Assembly (NCBI GenBank): GCA_902465425.1
Contig: CABQNA010000049.1
Location: 1 to 8,796, forward strand
Direction of reading: 5' to 3'
DNA from: an uncultured Collinsella sp.
GTDB lineage: Bacteria; Actinomycetota; Coriobacteriia; Coriobacteriales; Coriobacteriaceae
Length of the DNA: 8,796 nucleotides
Under the pieces are notes generated by a model. The model worked only from the letters and a program-made list of their open reading frames with translations. It did no database searches and was not told the DNA's origin. Shown here in pieces: positions 6,139 through 8,796 of the stretch. The translations under genes and the position numbers were made by a program. The stretch's first letter is position 1. The number at the start of each line of letters is the position of its first letter.

Positions 6139-7335
6139 CTACGCCTCGCCGCATAGCCACCTCGCCAGGTCCACGATCTGCACCCCATTGCGGTCCGTGG
6201 CCTCGTGATGCGTTCGGGCGAGAATCATCTTGGGGTACGCGTCGCCAATGCTCAGCAGTGGCGAAATCTCGCGTTCAAATGTCTTATCCGAGCTGATGTC
6301 GTCGCTCACCTGAATGTAGAGCTTCTCGCTTCGCTTGATTGCTATAAAGTCAATTTCCTTTTTATAGAGCACACCGACGTATACCTCGTATCCGCGGCGC
6401 AGCAGCTCGATGGCCACCATGTTCTCGTATACGCGTCCCCAATCCATATCACGTGTACCGAGCAGTGCGTATTTGAACGCGTGGTCTGCCAGGTAATATT
6501 TCTCGCCGCTCTTAAGGTATTTTTTGCCGCGAATGTCGTACCGACGAACTTTATAGAAGGCAAACGCATCGCACAGGTACCCCATGTACGTGCCGACCGT
6601 CTTGTTCGTAATCTTTAGCCCATCCGCATTTAATGCATCAGTAATGTTGCGTGCCGACGTAATGTTGGAAACGTTGTCCATCATGTAATCGGCAATGCGC
6701 AGCAGCGCCGATTCGTTTCTCACGTTATGCCGCTGCACGATATCCCTCACGATGAGCGTTTTAAAGACATTGGAGAGATATTGATAGCGCTGCTCCTGCA
6801 GTGGATAAGGGTAAGAGCCGGACATACCACCGGTTCTCGCGTACTCATCGAAGTCGCGGTCGACATCGCCCTCGTCGCCATAGAGACGATACTCCTCAAA
6901 CGAGAATGGGAAAACCTCGATCTCGAACGTACGCCCCGTAAAGAGCGTCGACAGATCGCTCGACAGCAAAAAGGCGTTCGATCCGGTAATGAAAATGTCG
7001 TACTGCTCGGATGCATGGAGGCTGTTGATTGCGCGTTCAAAGCCGTCGCACATCTGAACCTCATCGATAAGCAGGAAGTTTTGCTTGTCGGACACTCGAT
7101 GCTCTTTTACATAGGCGAGCAGGGCATGATATTCGAGCAGGTCCTCGAACTCGTCGAGGTTGTAATTGATATGGATGACATTCGAATTGGACAGATTTGC
7201 CTCCACGTAATCGCGGAGGGCCTCGAGCAATTTTGACTTACCGCCACGGCGAATGCCCGTTATGACCTTGATGTCCGGCACGCCAATAAGGCTCGTCAAC
7301 ATGTCCATGTATGACGTTCTATTGATGAGTTTCAT
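6139..7335 (-). CDS. AAA-type ATPase with DUF4143-like, nuclease-fold-like C-terminus
   Basis: A 398-residue ATPase of the family described as ATP-binding proteins with AAA_14 and DUF4143 domains; cellular role unknown, cytoplasmic (no signal or membrane segment). Walker A is GIRRGGKS (27-34), Walker B FLLIDE (87-92), a sensor-1-like TGSN is at 117-120, and the family signature LFTGRTFEIEVFPFSFEEY starts at about 131. The middle (about 170-260) resembles a winged-helix region. The C-terminal part has EID (327-329) followed by IQV (341-343), the pattern of PD-(D/E)XK-type folds but with Q in place of the usual lysine, so nuclease activity is doubtful. The ATG at 7335 has GGGAGG 5 nt upstream. 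Base composition is far less GC-rich than its neighbours (29 of 60 in 6661-6720 against 43 of 60 in coaX at 5701-5760), suggesting transfer. It is bracketed by copies of one palindrome; a TATATT at 7414-7419 could be its -10 box, placing copy 2 in its leader RNA. Confidence 0.88.
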   Translation of the reverse strand: MKLINRTSYMDMLTSLIGVPDIKVITGIRRGGKSKLLEALRDYVEANLSNSNVIHINYNLDEFEDLLEYHALLAYVKEHRVSDKQNFLLIDEVQMCDGFERAINSLHASEQYDIFITGSNAFLLSSDLSTLFTGRTFEIEVFPFSFEEYRLYGDEGDVDRDFDEYARTGGMSGSYPYPLQEQRYQYLSNVFKTLIVRDIVQRHNVRNESALLRIADYMMDNVSNITSARNITDALNADGLKITNKTVGTYMGYLCDAFAFYKVRRYDIRGKKYLKSGEKYYLADHAFKYALLGTRDMDWGRVYENMVAIELLRRGYEVYVGVLYKKEIDFIAIKRSEKLYIQVSDDISSDKTFEREISPLLSIGDAYPKMILARTHHEATDRNGVQIVDLARWLCGEA

Positions 7336-7360
7336 TGGCGCCTCCCTGCGGTCTTTTATC

Positions 7361-7403
7361 GCTATTCCTCAAAAACGAAAATTTTTCAGTTTTGAGTAAT
7401 AGG
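7361..7403. repeat. 43-nt palindrome, copy 2 (upstream of ATPase)
   Basis: The same palindrome as copy 1, in the same orientation, with arms GCTATTCCTCAAAA and TTTTGAGTAATAGG. The T in the right arm creates one mismatch that copy 3 shares. It ends 25 nt before the ATPase start codon, just upstream of the ribosome site, so it would be a leader hairpin or overlap the promoter. Confidence 0.9.
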
Positions 7404-7435
7404 CTCTGCAACGAATATACCTCGCAAAAGGCCGA

Positions 7436-7500
7436 GCTGGCTTAGTCCTATTCCTCAAAATCGAAATTTTTTCAGTTTTGAGTAATAGGACTAAGCCAGC
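7436..7500. repeat. 43-nt palindrome, copy 3, with arms extended to 25 bp
   Basis: The core copy is 7447-7489. Here the self-complementarity continues outward through GCTGGCTTAGT and ACTAAGCCAGC, giving 25-nt arms (7436-7460 and 7476-7500) with a single mismatch around the same 15-nt spacer. Copies 2 and 3 are separated by 43 nt, equal to the repeat length (period 86). Confidence 0.9.
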
Positions 7501-7515
7501 CCTACAGCCACGCGA

Positions 7516-7547
7516 AAGCCCTCCCCAGTGCAGGCCGAGGAGGGCTT
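7516..7547 (-). terminator. Possible terminator of the folK/biotin-ligase-like unit
   Basis: A 9-bp perfect inverted repeat (AAGCCCTCC / GGAGGGCTT) with a 14-nt loop lies 37 nt after the stop of the biotin-ligase-like gene. On the minus strand only a short T run (CTTTCG) follows, so termination is plausible but weaker than at the other hairpins in the window. Confidence 0.55.
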
Positions 7548-7584
7548 CGTTGTCATCGTTGTCTTTGAGCGCGGGCGCCTCGCG

Positions 7585-8286
7585 TTACAGTCCGCGAATG
7601 CGCACGGCCTCGGGCGGAAACTCTTGCTCGCCGGCATCGGTCTTGATGGTCGCACGACCCCAGATGTCCAGGCCCGCAAACACACCGACCGCAAGCGGCA
7701 AACCGTTGGGCGACACCGCCGCAACTTGGCGGCCCAGCAGCGGCACCATGTCGAAGTACTCGCCCAGCACGGGAGCCAGCGGCCCTGCGGCGCCTTGCGG
7801 CGTGTTGGCAACAACCGCCCAGGCGTCCACGCGGCCCAGCACGGCGGCGGCCAGCGCCTCGACCAGCGCTTCGTCAGCCACGTCCACACCAAGCTCACCC
7901 AGCGCCGCACGCTCAATATCAACCGTCACCGCGGCAAACATGCCCGCAGCACCGGCACCGCCGTTCACGGTAACACGCGCGAGCGACGTCTCAAACGCAG
8001 GCGCGCCACACACGATATCGCTCGGCCACCGGATACCCACCTTACCGGCAAGGCCCAACCCCGGCGTCGAAGCCGTGCCCACAAGCGCATCCATCATGCC
8101 CATCGCCGCCACAAACGGCAGGCCGTGGAAGGCATGCATGTTCACGTCCGGACGCACGACCAGCGAAAACGTCAGCGAAGCATCGCCCGCGCTCCATGCG
8201 CACCAGCCCGCGGGCACGCCCTCGCGGCCCGCGTCACGCGCCGCGTCGAGCTCGGTGCCGGCGGCAACAGCATTCATCTCGATCAT
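7585..8286 (-). CDS. Biotin protein ligase-like protein, probably catalytically degenerate
   Basis: A 233-residue protein with the outline of the BirA catalytic and C-terminal domains and no N-terminal HTH. Recognisable parts are WSAGDASLTFSLVVRPD (31-47), the helix after it, VGIRWPSDIV (83-92; compare VKWPNDL in BirA), and a C-terminal SH3-like end GVFAGLDIWGRATIKTDAGE. Active ligases have GRGRRGRxW, which binds biotinyl-AMP, and a KxxGIL lysine motif just after KWPNDL. Here the first is missing altogether (GWCAWSAGD stands in its place) and the second is replaced by CGAPAFETSLARV. It probably does not make biotinyl-AMP in the normal way; it may bind another ligand, partner a second ligase, or be decaying, though the frame is intact. 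Its ATG touches the folK stop (TAGATG), so the two are translationally coupled. A second ATG at 8277 is possible. An alternative is a distant lipoate ligase-fold protein. Confidence 0.6.
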   Translation of the reverse strand: MIEMNAVAAGTELDAARDAGREGVPAGWCAWSAGDASLTFSLVVRPDVNMHAFHGLPFVAAMGMMDALVGTASTPGLGLAGKVGIRWPSDIVCGAPAFETSLARVTVNGGAGAAGMFAAVTVDIERAALGELGVDVADEALVEALAAAVLGRVDAWAVVANTPQGAAGPLAPVLGEYFDMVPLLGRQVAAVSPNGLPLAVGVFAGLDIWGRATIKTDAGEQEFPPEAVRIRGL

Positions 8287-8796
8287 CTACATACGCCCCA
8301 ATTCGCCCACGATATGACCCACGCGGTCCTCGGGCTCCTTGACCTCGACGCCGTTGTAGCGGAAGAACCGCGCCGGGTCGTGCATCAAGTCCTCGAGCGG
8401 CACCAGCACAAAATCGCGCTCGCCGATCAGCGGATGCGGCAGGCGCAGCTTTTTGCCGCCGTGGGTCTCGCCGTCCATCCACAGCAGGTCCAGGTCGATG
8501 GTGCGCGGACCGTTGGCCTTGGCCTTCTTGGAGCGGTCGCGCCCCAGCTCGGCCTCGATCTTCATGAGTTCATCGAGCAGCACCAACGGCGCCAGCTCGG
8601 TCTTGATCTCGATGACGGCGTTGGCAAACGCGTCCTGGCGCGTCTCGTAGGCAGGCTCGCTCTCGTAGATCTTGGAGGAGTTGGACACGCAGGTGAGTGG
8701 AATCTCGGCGATCATCTCGCGTGCGGCGCGGATGTTGTCGCAGCGATGCCCCAGGTTGGAGCCGACGGCCACAAACGCGCGGCGCGGCTGCGGCTT
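8287..8796 (-). CDS. folK: HPPK, 6-hydroxymethyl-7,8-dihydropterin pyrophosphokinase (5' end outside window)
   Basis: It transfers pyrophosphate from ATP to 6-hydroxymethyl-7,8-dihydropterin in folate synthesis, in the cytoplasm. 169 residues are visible. Near the N-terminus is FVAVGSNLG; the middle has IYESEPAYE and DAFANAVIEI; then ELGRDR and GPRTIDLDLLW, whose two aspartates bind the magnesium ions in this family; and RLPHPLIGERDFVLVPLEDL near the end. All core residues are there. The frame stays open to the right edge (KPQPRRAF precedes VAVGSNLG), so the start is outside the window. Because the visible part already begins eight residues before the usual first strand, either the start is a few codons away or the protein is fused to an upstream partner such as FolB. 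The stop abuts the start of the biotin-ligase-like gene. Confidence 0.93.
   Translation of the reverse strand, partial: KPQPRRAFVAVGSNLGHRCDNIRAAREMIAEIPLTCVSNSSKIYESEPAYETRQDAFANAVIEIKTELAPLVLLDELMKIEAELGRDRSKKAKANGPRTIDLDLLWMDGETHGGKKLRLPHPLIGERDFVLVPLEDLMHDPARFFRYNGVEVKEPEDRVGHIVGELGRM

Noticed and set aside
7361..7489. The repeated palindromes read as a tiny CRISPR array (repeat-spacer-repeat, 43-nt spacing)
   Set aside because: Only two units are regularly spaced, the repeats are nearly complete palindromes with variation at their edges, and there are no cas genes; a bracketing hairpin repeat fits better.

Overview
The window looks like a chromosomal segment from a GC-rich, anaerobic gut actinobacterium of the class Coriobacteriia, most likely Collinsella or a close relative. 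This is an inference from the strong G/C bias at third codon positions, the gene repertoire (energy-converting membrane subunit, clostridial-type flavin reductase, many standalone HTH proteins) and the style of the promoters and terminators. No database search was possible.

Layout. Positions 1-1458 (minus) hold most of a NuoL/EchA-type proton-translocating membrane subunit whose C-terminus lies outside the window. Positions 1744-2148 (minus) hold a small protein with two helix-turn-helix units, like OrfA of IS150-type insertion sequences but with no OrfB beside it; it has its own terminator. An AT-rich intergenic stretch follows. Positions 2589-4619 (minus) encode a 676-residue flavin/iron-sulfur/NAD(P)H oxidoreductase of the FadH/BaiCD class with an unusual active-site region. 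The next intergenic stretch carries two homologous palindromic units in tandem, then an initiator tRNA-Met gene (minus) with its own promoter and terminator. Divergent from it is coaX (5260-6033, plus), the type III pantothenate kinase. Then comes a minus-strand AAA-type ATPase with a DUF4143-like C-terminal region (6139-7335). Last is a minus-strand pair read from the right edge: folK (partial) followed directly by a biotin-ligase-like gene (TAGATG junction).

The most unusual feature is around the ATPase. Three copies of the same 43-nt palindrome (39-40 of 43 bases identical in pairwise comparison) bracket it: one starts 7 nt beyond its stop codon, one ends 25 nt upstream of its start codon, and a third lies 43 nt further upstream with its arms extended to 25 bp. 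The gene is also clearly less GC-rich than its neighbours. Together this looks like a horizontally acquired, repeat-bracketed cassette sitting between coaX and the birA-like/folK pair.

Functional picture. coaX (coenzyme A), folK (folate) and the biotin-ligase-like gene form a loose cofactor neighbourhood, but the biotin-ligase-like protein lacks the biotinyl-AMP motif and the lysine motif and may not be an active ligase. The membrane subunit and the flavin reductase both point to anaerobic redox metabolism but are separate transcription units.
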